19,025 nt of DNA from Caryophanales bacterium (GTDB lineage: Bacteria; Bacillota_I; Bacilli_A; RFN20; CAG-826). Under the pieces are notes generated by a model that did not search any database, was not told where the DNA came from, and saw only the letters and a list, made by a program, of their open reading frames with translations. Below are positions 7,151 through 14,589 of the stretch, piece after piece. The translations under genes were made by a program, and so were the position numbers. Position 1 is the stretch's first letter; each line of letters begins with the position of its first letter. The stretch lies in assembly GCA_028723545.1 (NCBI GenBank), contig JAQYER010000012.1, positions 1 to 19,025 on the forward strand, read 5' to 3'.

Positions 7151-8839
7151 TTAATTACCTGTCCCTTCATAAATAATATCTTCAAAATCGACTGTTAAAT
7201 CAAATTCGACACTTACTTCGAAAGTCGCTACTAAATTTTTATAAATAACAATGATTGTATAAGTTCCTTCTTTTAATGGATTGTATCCGGTTGTGAATAT
7301 AGCATAACCATCTTCTCTTAATGCATCATGGGCTAATACTTTATTTTCACCTTCATCAACATACACTAGTTCCACAATTAAATTAGAGAAGTCTAATGGT
7401 TCATTAAAACCATATGTTAATTTGACATTGCTAATATCTAATTTTAAATAAGATGGAACGCGATTAACTTCGATTTGATATGTCGTTGAAACATTTTCAT
7501 AACTAACAGTGATAATTTGTTTTCCTTCAGATTCATTATCAAATCCTTCAAAAACGCATTGAGAATTTTCAATTTGGTATTTATCTCCGTTTGAATAAAT
7601 AACATAGATTTTTATTCCTTCGCTTGAAAATTGATCACCAAAATTAAATGTTGTTTTACCTTCACTAACATCGACTTCTAATGATTGAACGATTGGAGTC
7701 ATAGCCATTTTGGTATTATCGATAATTAATGATGCTTCTTTAATTTCTTTTGCTTCCGCGATTAATACCATTTGAGCGTAATCAGCACTCCAAGATGGAA
7801 CAGTGTATTTCATTGTTAATTTATTATTAACATAATTCGCTGAAGAGAATATCGTTCCATTTATAGTTGTGTTAAGTGAATCAAAATCAACAATGACTTC
7901 TGAACGATCACTAATCCATGTTCCGCCATAAATAATATATAATTTAGAAATATTATTAACTTCTAAATCGAAACTAAATTCGTATTCCCTTTCTTTGTTC
8001 ATGAATTGCATCTTATTGAAATAAAAGACGCTTTCTCCTTCATTTACTTTAGTTGGAGTATAACTAATTTTTAATTTATTATTGCCATTATCATCAATAA
8101 TTGATGGAGTGGATGTCATATCATTAGTTTGACAATAAATAATTGTTTTATATTGATCATAAGCAGTTCCATCAAATGTTCCTAATGGATATTCATCAAA
8201 TGTGCCTTCAATTTGATTATCAACATGACGGATAGTGATATTGTCAAAATAACAATATCCGTTATTTGAATTGAACGCTTTAAATGTAATATATCCATTA
8301 ACATTTTCATTAATATTGAATGTATAAGTAAATTTAAACGACAAGATGTTATTTTTATAAGACACATCTGTCATATTGTTTCCACCATTATCATTTCGAA
8401 CATATGAATCTTTATATAGTCTTGCTGCACCCCATTTATCAGAACCACCAAGGAATTCAACTTCAATAAAGTCCATATTAAAATATTCTAAATAACAATC
8501 GACTTGATATGGTTCGCCTTCTTTTAATTTCGCTAAATTGGATTTACTAGCCGTACCAAATCCACCAATTGATGAGAAATCATTTTCTTTGCTTGCTGCA
8601 GTCGCATATAGCATATTTGATCCATTATGGAATTCGGTTTTGCAATCTAAATATTCTTGAGTCCAAACAAAGCCAGTTGGCTTATCAGGTGGATTTGAAG
8701 AATTAATTGTTATTCCTTCAAAGTCAGCCGAATAAATAATTTCATCTTCGGCTTTTAATTGGATATTTTGGTTTTTAAAAGATGGAATAATTAATAACGA
8801 AGATAATCCGATTATTAAGAATAATTTGTTTTTAAGCAT
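7151..8839 (-). CDS. Secreted protein with carbohydrate-binding-like and Ig-like domains, no C-terminal anchor
   Basis: 562 residues. The N-terminus (MLKNKLFLIIGLSSLLIIP, then a polar region to about residue 30) is an export signal without a lipobox Cys. Two beta-rich regions (about 33-205 and 210-380) resemble the CBM-like modules of the protein at 1900-4197, including the late 'GYCYFDNITIRH' and 'ASLIIDN' strands. Two Ig-like units follow (about 382-460 and 461-545), with KTTFNFGDQFSSEG and VKLTYGFNEPLDFSN echoing the YNYGEELD pattern. The protein stops at about residue 562 with no hydrophobic helix, so it is either released or held by binding glycan or partner proteins. It has the ribosome site GGGAG and lies 17 bp after the second permease. 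No catalytic motif is visible. Together with the anchored paralogue it suggests a paired glycan-binding set. Confidence 0.8.
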   Translation of the reverse strand: MLKNKLFLIIGLSSLLIIPSFKNQNIQLKAEDEIIYSADFEGITINSSNPPDKPTGFVWTQEYLDCKTEFHNGSNMLYATAASKENDFSSIGGFGTASKSNLAKLKEGEPYQVDCYLEYFNMDFIEVEFLGGSDKWGAARLYKDSYVRNDNGGNNMTDVSYKNNILSFKFTYTFNINENVNGYITFKAFNSNNGYCYFDNITIRHVDNQIEGTFDEYPLGTFDGTAYDQYKTIIYCQTNDMTSTPSIIDDNGNNKLKISYTPTKVNEGESVFYFNKMQFMNKEREYEFSFDLEVNNISKLYIIYGGTWISDRSEVIVDFDSLNTTINGTIFSSANYVNNKLTMKYTVPSWSADYAQMVLIAEAKEIKEASLIIDNTKMAMTPIVQSLEVDVSEGKTTFNFGDQFSSEGIKIYVIYSNGDKYQIENSQCVFEGFDNESEGKQIITVSYENVSTTYQIEVNRVPSYLKLDISNVKLTYGFNEPLDFSNLIVELVYVDEGENKVLAHDALREDGYAIFTTGYNPLKEGTYTIIVIYKNLVATFEVSVEFDLTVDFEDIIYEGTGN

Positions 8840-8856
8840 ATTTTCTCCCTTCTTTT

Positions 8857-9765
8857 TTATTTAATTGCGCTTCCAACCGCTCCACGGACGTAAGCTTTTT
8901 GACAAGTAACAAACACAATGATAATTGGGATAGCGTAAACAACACATCCCGCCATAACAAGAGGCCAGTCGATTGCGCCCATCGTCTGCGATTTTAAGAA
9001 TTGTAACCCTAACGCCAAAGTATAATCGTTCGTATTTAATATATAAATTGATGGACCAACATAATCTCCCCATGTGCCAATGAAGGCAAAAATTACAACT
9101 GTTGCAATAATTGGAAGACAATTTGGTAATAATATTTGAATTAAATTTCTAAATGAACCACATCCGTCAATTCGGGCGGCTTCATCAAGTTCTTTTGGGA
9201 TACCTTCAATAAATTGTTTTAATAAGAAAATGTTATATGCTGAACCTCCGATAGAAGGGAGCACTAATGGAAGATATGGGAATCCTTCTGTTCCAATCAT
9301 TCCAAATCGAGCAAATAAAATATAAGCTGGAACCATTGTAACAACCCAAGGTAACATCATTGTTGAAAGAAGAACACCAAATAATAATTTCTTTCCTTTT
9401 GCTTGGAATCTTGCGAATCCATAAGCAACTAATATTGACGCAACAATATTTAAAGTCATTGATGATAAAACAATGATTAAAGTATTTTTTAATTGATTTA
9501 AAAATGGTGTGTCAGTAATAAAATGCTTGAAGTTATCATAATAGAAGAAATTTGGTACTTTTGGTGGGATAACATATAAATCATTAGTTGTTTCTTGGAA
9601 AGCACACCAGAACATCCAAATAAATGGGATTGATAAAATTAAGCCGATTATTATGCCAATAATTAAGAAAATAATATTTTTTGTTATCTTCTTTGTTTTT
9701 GGAGATAAGCCTTTTGAATGGATTAATTGGCTACGGATTAAAAATAAACGAGTTTTGATATTCAT
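8857..9765 (-). CDS. Carbohydrate ABC transporter permease, MalG/UgpE type
   Basis: 302 residues, a standard length. A cytoplasmic N-terminus of about 30 residues is followed by six predicted membrane segments (first about 31-52, last about 270-288). The EAA loop that docks the ATPase is clear at residues 194-213 (DEAARIDGCGSFRNLIQILLP). The C-terminal VRGAVGSAIK ending is typical of the MalG side of CUT1 importers. Its ATG overlaps the preceding stop by one base (TAATG) with GGAGGT eight bases upstream, so it is co-translated with the partner permease. It should form the channel with the protein at 9765-10703, the binding lipoprotein at 10707-12071 and the ATPase at the left edge. Confidence 0.95.
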   Translation of the reverse strand: MNIKTRLFLIRSQLIHSKGLSPKTKKITKNIIFLIIGIIIGLILSIPFIWMFWCAFQETTNDLYVIPPKVPNFFYYDNFKHFITDTPFLNQLKNTLIIVLSSMTLNIVASILVAYGFARFQAKGKKLLFGVLLSTMMLPWVVTMVPAYILFARFGMIGTEGFPYLPLVLPSIGGSAYNIFLLKQFIEGIPKELDEAARIDGCGSFRNLIQILLPNCLPIIATVVIFAFIGTWGDYVGPSIYILNTNDYTLALGLQFLKSQTMGAIDWPLVMAGCVVYAIPIIIVFVTCQKAYVRGAVGSAIK

Positions 9766-10703
9766 TATTTTTTACCTCCGTTATTTGGCATAATCTTTTT
9801 GCTAGCAATAAAATAAATTGCGGTAAAACACATAATAATGATGAATAATATCCATGCTTGCGCGCAGGCATATCCCATTGTTTTGGTGCCATTTAATGAC
9901 ATCGCGTTTAATACAACATTCCACGCCATAGTCATCGTTTTATCTGTGCCAGTTCCGAATAATAATTGCATTTCAGCATAAGCTTGAAGACCACCAATAA
10001 TTCCAGTTAATGATAAGAAAAATAATGTTGGTGAAATTGATGGAAGAGTAATTGAGAAAAATCTTCTTATCGCACTTGCGCCATCCATTTTTCCAGCTTC
10101 AATAACTTCAGATGGAACAGCTTGAAGAGCGGCCAACACCACTAACATTTGAGGGCCAATACCAGTCCAAACTGACATCAATATGACGCTTCCCATTGAT
10201 GTTTCATAATTTGTCCAGTCAATTGGAGGTATATGTAAAAAGGATAAGAAATAATTTAATAAAGAAAAGTCTTTAGAAAATAATTGTGACCAAACAACAA
10301 TTGAAGCAACGCCTGGAATAATAGCAGGAAGATAAATTAAGATACGAATAAATTTGTTTCCTTTAAAACCAGTGTTAATAAATAAAGCTAAAATAAGGGC
10401 AAAAAATAAAGTCGCAAATGTTTTAACAAACGCATAAAGGAAAGTATTTCCAATTGACGAAAGAAACATTGTGTCTCGGAATAATGATTTATAATTTCCT
10501 AATCCAACATAAACATAAGTGTCACTTGTTAAATCAAGAACAGACATTTTATGAAATGAATAGAAAAAGGAAGAACACATTGGAACAATTGTGAACAAAG
10601 AAAAACCAATTATCCAAGGAAGGATATATAAATAAAAGGATATCGTTTCTCTTCTTTCCATTCGACTTTGTCGACGGAAAATTTTGTCCCTTAATAAAAT
10701 CAT
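9765..10703 (-). CDS. Carbohydrate ABC transporter permease, MalF/UgpA type
   Basis: 312 residues with six predicted membrane segments and the EAA loop IEAGKMDGASAIRRFFSITLP at 201-221, typical of the MalF/UgpA/LacF-like subunit. The gene begins 3 bp after the stop of the binding-protein gene. The ATG at 10703 has no obvious ribosome site; translation may be coupled to the upstream gene, or a start a few codons in may be used (Met15 is the next ATG). It forms the heterodimeric membrane channel with the MalG-type permease. Confidence 0.95.
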   Translation of the reverse strand: MILLRDKIFRRQSRMERRETISFYLYILPWIIGFSLFTIVPMCSSFFYSFHKMSVLDLTSDTYVYVGLGNYKSLFRDTMFLSSIGNTFLYAFVKTFATLFFALILALFINTGFKGNKFIRILIYLPAIIPGVASIVVWSQLFSKDFSLLNYFLSFLHIPPIDWTNYETSMGSVILMSVWTGIGPQMLVVLAALQAVPSEVIEAGKMDGASAIRRFFSITLPSISPTLFFLSLTGIIGGLQAYAEMQLLFGTGTDKTMTMAWNVVLNAMSLNGTKTMGYACAQAWILFIIIMCFTAIYFIASKKIMPNNGGKK

Positions 10704-10706
10704 AAA

Positions 10707-12071
10707 TTAAATAGAATTTTGAATTGAACGGTCGATTTCAGTTAATAATTTATCAAATGATAATGATCCATCATAATATTTAGCAAGTTGAGTATTAAAG
10801 CATGTTTGAACACGGTCATAAGAAATTAAATTGTTGTATTTAGTGACCGCACAATGGCCATCGTTAACGAAATTATAGAAATAATTAGCCATTTTTTCGG
10901 CTTTTGGATTTTCATTCTTTAAGAAAGAATCACTACCAGCGATTGTTTTATTTCCTGGAATGTTGTAAGCAATTTTAGTGAATTCTTCCATACCCACTGT
11001 TTGATAATATTCTAAGAATTTCCAAGCAATGTCAGGATATTTTGTTGTCTTTGATATCGCGTGAGATACCATCGCGGATGTTGTTCCAAAAGCTCCTTTT
11101 GTTTTATCCATTACTGGATGAGGAGCAATTCCTACTTCGAAATTAACATCATAAAAACCATAAGCAGAGAATGAATATAAACCATTAAAAATAGAGAAAC
11201 ATCTTTGTTGAATAAATAATTGTTGTTCACTAGTGGTTGAACCTGATGTATAACTACCAGGTGCTTTTCCATCATTTTGATTTAATGAATAATATTTAGG
11301 GAATTCAGTCGCATTATCTTTTTGTAAAGCGCAGAATAATGAAAAGGCTTCTTTAACATTATTATCGTCTTTATTTAATTTTTGATCATTGATATACATT
11401 TCACTTCCGGTTGATTGAACCATTTCATGAAGATGTTTTACTCCTTCAAATCCTAATGAAGTTCCATAAGAAACACTTAATGAATTTTGAATTGTTGAAA
11501 CCATTTCATAATATTCAGTCCAGCTCATTGGCTCAGTTTCAGAAACAATAAATTGTTTTTCTGGATGAGAATTATTGTATTCATCTAACATTTTCTTGTT
11601 ATAAATGAGCATAAAGTCAGGAGAGAAGTCTTTAATTAAACAAGTTAATTCACCATTTGCATTAAGATAAAAATCATTTAAATCCCATAAATCAGATCTT
11701 GATAAAGTTTCAGATTCATTTAAATAAGAATCTAATGGTAATAAATATGGAGAGAATGAATTAAAAAATCCAGCTTCCATCATAAAAATATCTGGGGCTT
11801 GACGTGATGAAAATTTATTACTTAATGAAGTATAATAACTTCCTCCAGGAGTCTCAGTAACAATTTTATATCCTTGTGGTTTAATAATTTCATTAAAATC
11901 ATTTACCACTTTATCTAAAACTGTTTGATAAGCTTCAGAATCAGCAGAAGTTAAATAAGTTAATACTTTATAAGAATCTTTTTTAGTTCTATCTCCTCCA
12001 CCATTTTGGCAAGACGCTAAAGCAAATGTTAATAAAAGAAGTAAACTAGATGTAATTAATTTGTTTTTCAT
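10707..12071 (-). CDS. Sugar-binding lipoprotein of a CUT1-type ABC importer (extracellular solute-binding protein family 1)
   Basis: 454 residues from the ATG at 12071; this start is chosen because GGAGG sits 7 bases upstream and the sequence then gives a clean lipoprotein signal (LLLLLTFALASC, Cys21). An in-frame ATG at 12104 would add 11 residues ahead of the signal and has no ribosome site. The mature part has the usual family-1 pattern: a beta strand YKVLTYLTSADS, a ligand-lobe segment APDIFMMEAGFFNSF, and late motifs KYPDIAWKFLEYYQT and YNIPGNKTIAGS. It captures oligosaccharide at the cell surface and passes it to the two downstream permeases. It is the first gene of the long operon. 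Confidence 0.93.
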   Translation of the reverse strand: MKNKLITSSLLLLLTFALASCQNGGGDRTKKDSYKVLTYLTSADSEAYQTVLDKVVNDFNEIIKPQGYKIVTETPGGSYYTSLSNKFSSRQAPDIFMMEAGFFNSFSPYLLPLDSYLNESETLSRSDLWDLNDFYLNANGELTCLIKDFSPDFMLIYNKKMLDEYNNSHPEKQFIVSETEPMSWTEYYEMVSTIQNSLSVSYGTSLGFEGVKHLHEMVQSTGSEMYINDQKLNKDDNNVKEAFSLFCALQKDNATEFPKYYSLNQNDGKAPGSYTSGSTTSEQQLFIQQRCFSIFNGLYSFSAYGFYDVNFEVGIAPHPVMDKTKGAFGTTSAMVSHAISKTTKYPDIAWKFLEYYQTVGMEEFTKIAYNIPGNKTIAGSDSFLKNENPKAEKMANYFYNFVNDGHCAVTKYNNLISYDRVQTCFNTQLAKYYDGSLSFDKLLTEIDRSIQNSI

Positions 12072-12114
12072 TATTAGGCCTCCTAAAGTAATAAAATGTG
12101 GCAAATATAAATAC

Positions 12115-12127
12115 TTTGTTAAACAAA
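12115..12127. promoter_or_regulatory. 13-bp inverted repeat near the expected transcription start of the transporter operon
   Basis: TTTGTT, one base, AACAAA: 6-bp perfect arms within the leader region of the solute-binding protein gene. It overlaps the predicted start region of that transcript (about 12125). It could be a repressor site, or may be a chance A+T-rich palindrome. The TTTGTT core also occurs in the direct repeats described nearby. Confidence 0.35.
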
Positions 12128-12131
12128 TAGT

Positions 12132-12137
12132 ATCATA
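12132..12137 (-). promoter_or_regulatory. Candidate -10 element of the transporter/GH operon promoter
   Basis: Minus-strand TATGAT matches the sigma-A -10 consensus at five of six positions, about 61 bp before the solute-binding protein ATG. No good -35 is seen 17 bp upstream; instead the 21-bp-spaced direct repeats occupy that region, as expected for an activator-dependent promoter. Confidence 0.45.
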
Positions 12138-12143
12138 TATAAA

Positions 12144-13937
12144 TTATTTAAAAGTTGATTTATGTTGTCTTGATTTATATTTTTGTTGTTTTTTCAATAG
12201 CCTCTCTCGGTATTCACTTGGAGACACTCCAACTTTTTTCATGAAAATATTAAAAAACGATAAATAATTTGGATATCCAACCGATATTGAGATGTTTGAT
12301 AACGGCTGATTTGTTTCTTTTAGCAATTTCTTGGCTTGTTCAATGCGAACATTTGTTAAATATTCTTTTGGAGATAAATTAGTTTGTTCTTTGAATAATC
12401 TGAAAAAATATGTTCTTTCTAATACAACATAATCAGAAACATTTTGAATTGATATATTTTCATTATAGTGAGTGTCGATATATTTCATGGCTTTTTCAAC
12501 ATATCCTTCTTCAGTATGTTCAAATTGAGGTTCTTCCGAAAAGAATTTAGAAAATAAAATATATAAATTACCTAGTAAATAATATGAGACAGATTGATCT
12601 GGTACTTTTAAAAGCACCATCGTTTTAATTTTTGAAGCAATTTCATTAAAGTTTGTTGGAGTGTTTACATAATTATTTTCTTTTGTAAAGTTGGCTTTAG
12701 TTGTTAATTCTTTCGCGGATGTTCCTGTATATCCTACCCAATAATATTTACAAGGATCAATTGTATCAGCGTCATATTTAACTTTTTCATTTGGTGGAAC
12801 AATAAAACAATCTCCGGCTTTAAATTCTTTTTTGTTATTTCCGATATATAATGTTCCTTTTCCAGAAACAACGACATGAAGAATATAATAATCTCTAACA
12901 AGTGGCCCAAAAGAACTTCCAGGAAATCTTTGTTCCCAGCCAATTTCAGCAACTGATAAAGAAACATTTGGGTTATGAAGAATGTATGTTAATGAATACA
13001 TCTTATCAACGCCTAATTTTAAAATATTACTTGTTTTTTGGGTGTCAGTTCGAAATTGTTCAACACTATAATTGACCATCAAAGAATGCTTATGCATTTT
13101 AGTTATTACTGAAACATTTCTTTTTCCACCAATTTTGGTATATCCATCATCGCTAATATAAATTGGATAATTTAATGTGTCGAAATTTTGTGGAAAGATT
13201 AATGGCCAAACCGCTACTAGATCATATAAATATGAACTTTCTTTATCGATGTTTAATTTAACTGCCCCACCAACATAATCTTGTTGCCAGATTTGATAAT
13301 TTTCCATAACAATTTTTGATGGAAGAGCGCTGCTTTTTTTAATTTGTTGATATTGTTTTCCTCGAATAATTGTTCCACCACAAACATCTAAAGGAACAAT
13401 TGTTAACGGAATATCGGCGTTAAAAATTGCTTTTGAAGCATTAATATCAGTAACAATATTACATTCAATACTTGGAGTATCAGAATTAAAATATCCTTTA
13501 AAAACTGATCCCGCCATTGCAAGAATTGGAATTTGTTTTTGCACCAAGGTTGATTTAACCATCGCCAAAGTAGAAAAAGGAGCAAGTCCAACAATTAAAC
13601 AATCATGATATTTAGTTAATATTTCTTTATAAGCTTTAGAAGCGCTTGAATAAATATGACCTTGATAACTACTTATATCAAAATCATCAGTCCATCTTTT
13701 TTGAGCGTAGCATTCATTTTCAGTTGCTTTTCCTAACGCAATTGGAATATTGGTTTTATTTAATAATGTTAATATTTTTGCGACAATTTTGGCTTTATAT
13801 TTAACATCACCAGTCGTGACAGATATTAATTTAATATCAACAAATCGTGACGATAATAAAAAGATTAACGCCCAAGTATCGTCAATGTCTTCACCGATAT
13901 CAGTATCAATAATTATTTTTGTTTCAAGTTCTTTCAT
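12144..13937 (-). CDS. Nucleoside hydrolase-AraC fusion: candidate ligand-sensing transcription regulator
   Basis: 597 residues. Residues about 7-295 are a full IunH-type domain: Ca-site motif DTDIGEDIDD (11-20), MAGS (141-144), SIECN (156-160, equivalent to the AEFN loop) and the C-terminal metal Asp (YD, 238-239). Residues about 345-406 look like an AraC-type cupin (ILHVVVSGKGTLYIG, AGDCFIVPP), and about 480-578 a double helix-turn-helix of the AraC/XylS class (YIDTHYNENISIQNVSDYV, YFFRLFKEQTNLSPKEYL, and IAxxVGYxNxxxFxxxFKKxxGxSPxEYR-like end). A Lys-rich tail (581-597) follows. The gene reads through with no frameshift. The inferred role is to sense a nucleoside-like or sugar ligand by its hydrolase domain, its cupin, or both, and to control the adjacent operon and itself. 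Whether the hydrolase domain is catalytic or only binds cannot be told; its metal Asps are intact. It has no clear ribosome site and may be leaderless. Confidence 0.9.
   Translation of the reverse strand: MKELETKIIIDTDIGEDIDDTWALIFLLSSRFVDIKLISVTTGDVKYKAKIVAKILTLLNKTNIPIALGKATENECYAQKRWTDDFDISSYQGHIYSSASKAYKEILTKYHDCLIVGLAPFSTLAMVKSTLVQKQIPILAMAGSVFKGYFNSDTPSIECNIVTDINASKAIFNADIPLTIVPLDVCGGTIIRGKQYQQIKKSSALPSKIVMENYQIWQQDYVGGAVKLNIDKESSYLYDLVAVWPLIFPQNFDTLNYPIYISDDGYTKIGGKRNVSVITKMHKHSLMVNYSVEQFRTDTQKTSNILKLGVDKMYSLTYILHNPNVSLSVAEIGWEQRFPGSSFGPLVRDYYILHVVVSGKGTLYIGNNKKEFKAGDCFIVPPNEKVKYDADTIDPCKYYWVGYTGTSAKELTTKANFTKENNYVNTPTNFNEIASKIKTMVLLKVPDQSVSYYLLGNLYILFSKFFSEEPQFEHTEEGYVEKAMKYIDTHYNENISIQNVSDYVVLERTYFFRLFKEQTNLSPKEYLTNVRIEQAKKLLKETNQPLSNISISVGYPNYLSFFNIFMKKVGVSPSEYRERLLKKQQKYKSRQHKSTFK
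12152..12189 (-). promoter_or_regulatory. Candidate AraC-type operator of the transporter operon (direct repeats, 21-bp spacing)
   Basis: Two half-sites of 17 bp, at 12152-12168 and 12173-12189, start exactly 21 bp apart. The distal one (plus-strand ATTTATATTTTTGTTGT) is identical over 17 bases to the distal half-site in the regulator's own promoter. The proximal one matches it at 12 of 17 positions. They lie inside the 3' end of the regulator coding sequence and end about 14 bp before the candidate -10. Confidence 0.6.
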
Positions 13938-13944
13938 TAATCTT

Positions 13945-13950
13945 ATTATA
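13945..13950 (-). promoter_or_regulatory. Candidate -10 element of the regulator gene promoter
   Basis: A perfect minus-strand TATAAT lies only 7 bases before the ATG at 13937. Transcription would start at or within a base or two of the ATG, giving a leaderless or nearly leaderless message, which fits the lack of a ribosome site. The -35 region is occupied by the direct repeats. Confidence 0.55.
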
Positions 13951-13959
13951 AACTATAAA

Positions 13960-13997
13960 ACATATATTTTTGTTAATCATATTTATATTTTTGTTGT
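13960..13997 (-). promoter_or_regulatory. Candidate AraC-type operator of the regulator gene (direct repeats, 21-bp spacing)
   Basis: The 12-mer TATATTTTTGTT (plus-strand reading) occurs at 13963-13974 and again at 13984-13995, a 21-bp step, which is two helical turns and the spacing known for AraC-family half-sites such as araI1/araI2. The pair lies directly upstream of the TATAAT and covers the -35 region, so autoregulation is likely. Confidence 0.62.
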
Positions 13998-14040
13998 ATT
14001 GATAAAAATGCATCAAAATAATAATTAAAAATTTGATGAA

Positions 14041-14068
14041 TAAAAGAAAATCACTGAATATTCAGTGA
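14041..14068 (-). terminator. Rho-independent terminator after folA (may act in both directions)
   Basis: An 18-base perfect palindrome, TCACTGAATATTCAGTGA (14051-14068), forms a stem of about 7 bp with a small loop. In the minus direction it is followed by TTTTCTTTTA, just past the folA stop. In the plus direction it is followed by a run of six T (14074-14079), so it could also stop opposite-strand transcripts. It separates the thyA-folA operon from the regulator gene. Confidence 0.8.
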
Positions 14069-14077
14069 CTATCTTTT

Positions 14078-14587
14078 TTAGATTTCTTTTTTATTTTTAT
14101 TAATATATGTGGTGAATCTTATTTCATATTGCCCATCCATTATTGGAGGGTTTTCTTCAATACATTCAAAATTTTCATCTTCATCCAAATTTGGAAAAAA
14201 TAATTCAGCATTTCCGTCAGCGTTTACTTTAGTTAATAATACTTTATCAACATATGGTAATGTTTGACGATAAATTGACGCTCCACCGATAACATATACA
14301 TCATCATCTTGGGAATATTGTTTAATTTTTTGAAGGAATTCTTCAAACGTATGAACATTTATTACCCCATCATAATTGTGATTAACATCTTGAGACAAAA
14401 CAATATGTAAGCGATTTTTTAAAGGTTTTTGATTTGGAAATGATAAAAGAGTGTTTTCTCCTAAACAAACAACATGCCCTTTTGTTGTTTCGCGAAAAAA
14501 TTTCATATCTAATGGTAAATTGAAAAGAAGACCATTTTTCTTTCCAATACCAAATTTATTATCAACACATAAAATCGAAATAATCAT
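14078..14587 (-). CDS. folA: Dihydrofolate reductase
   Basis: 169 residues, normal for bacterial DHFR, which reduces dihydrofolate to tetrahydrofolate with NADPH. It starts with MIISILCVDNKFGIGKKNGL, and the substrate Asp falls at residue 27 (LFNLPLDMKFFRE). A GENTLLSFP segment in place of GRxTxxS.P and the NADPH-binding VIGGASIYRQTLP are visible. The gene starts 2 bp after thyA, the usual partner, since thymidylate synthase makes the dihydrofolate that this enzyme recycles. The ribosome site is weak, consistent with coupling to thyA. Confidence 0.95.
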   Translation of the reverse strand: MIISILCVDNKFGIGKKNGLLFNLPLDMKFFRETTKGHVVCLGENTLLSFPNQKPLKNRLHIVLSQDVNHNYDGVINVHTFEEFLQKIKQYSQDDDVYVIGGASIYRQTLPYVDKVLLTKVNADGNAELFFPNLDEDENFECIEENPPIMDGQYEIRFTTYINKNKKEI

Positions 14588-14589
14588 AA

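Noticed and set aside
12061..12104. Upstream ATG at 12104 as start of the sugar-binding lipoprotein
   Set aside because: It has no ribosome site and would put 11 residues before the lipoprotein signal; the ATG at 12071 has GGAGG at proper spacing.
12144..13937. Possible frameshift joining separate nucleoside hydrolase and AraC genes
   Set aside because: The reading frame is open from the hydrolase motif to the HTH end with a natural linker (about 295-345), no internal start with a ribosome site, and no odd bases at the junction, so a true fusion is preferred.
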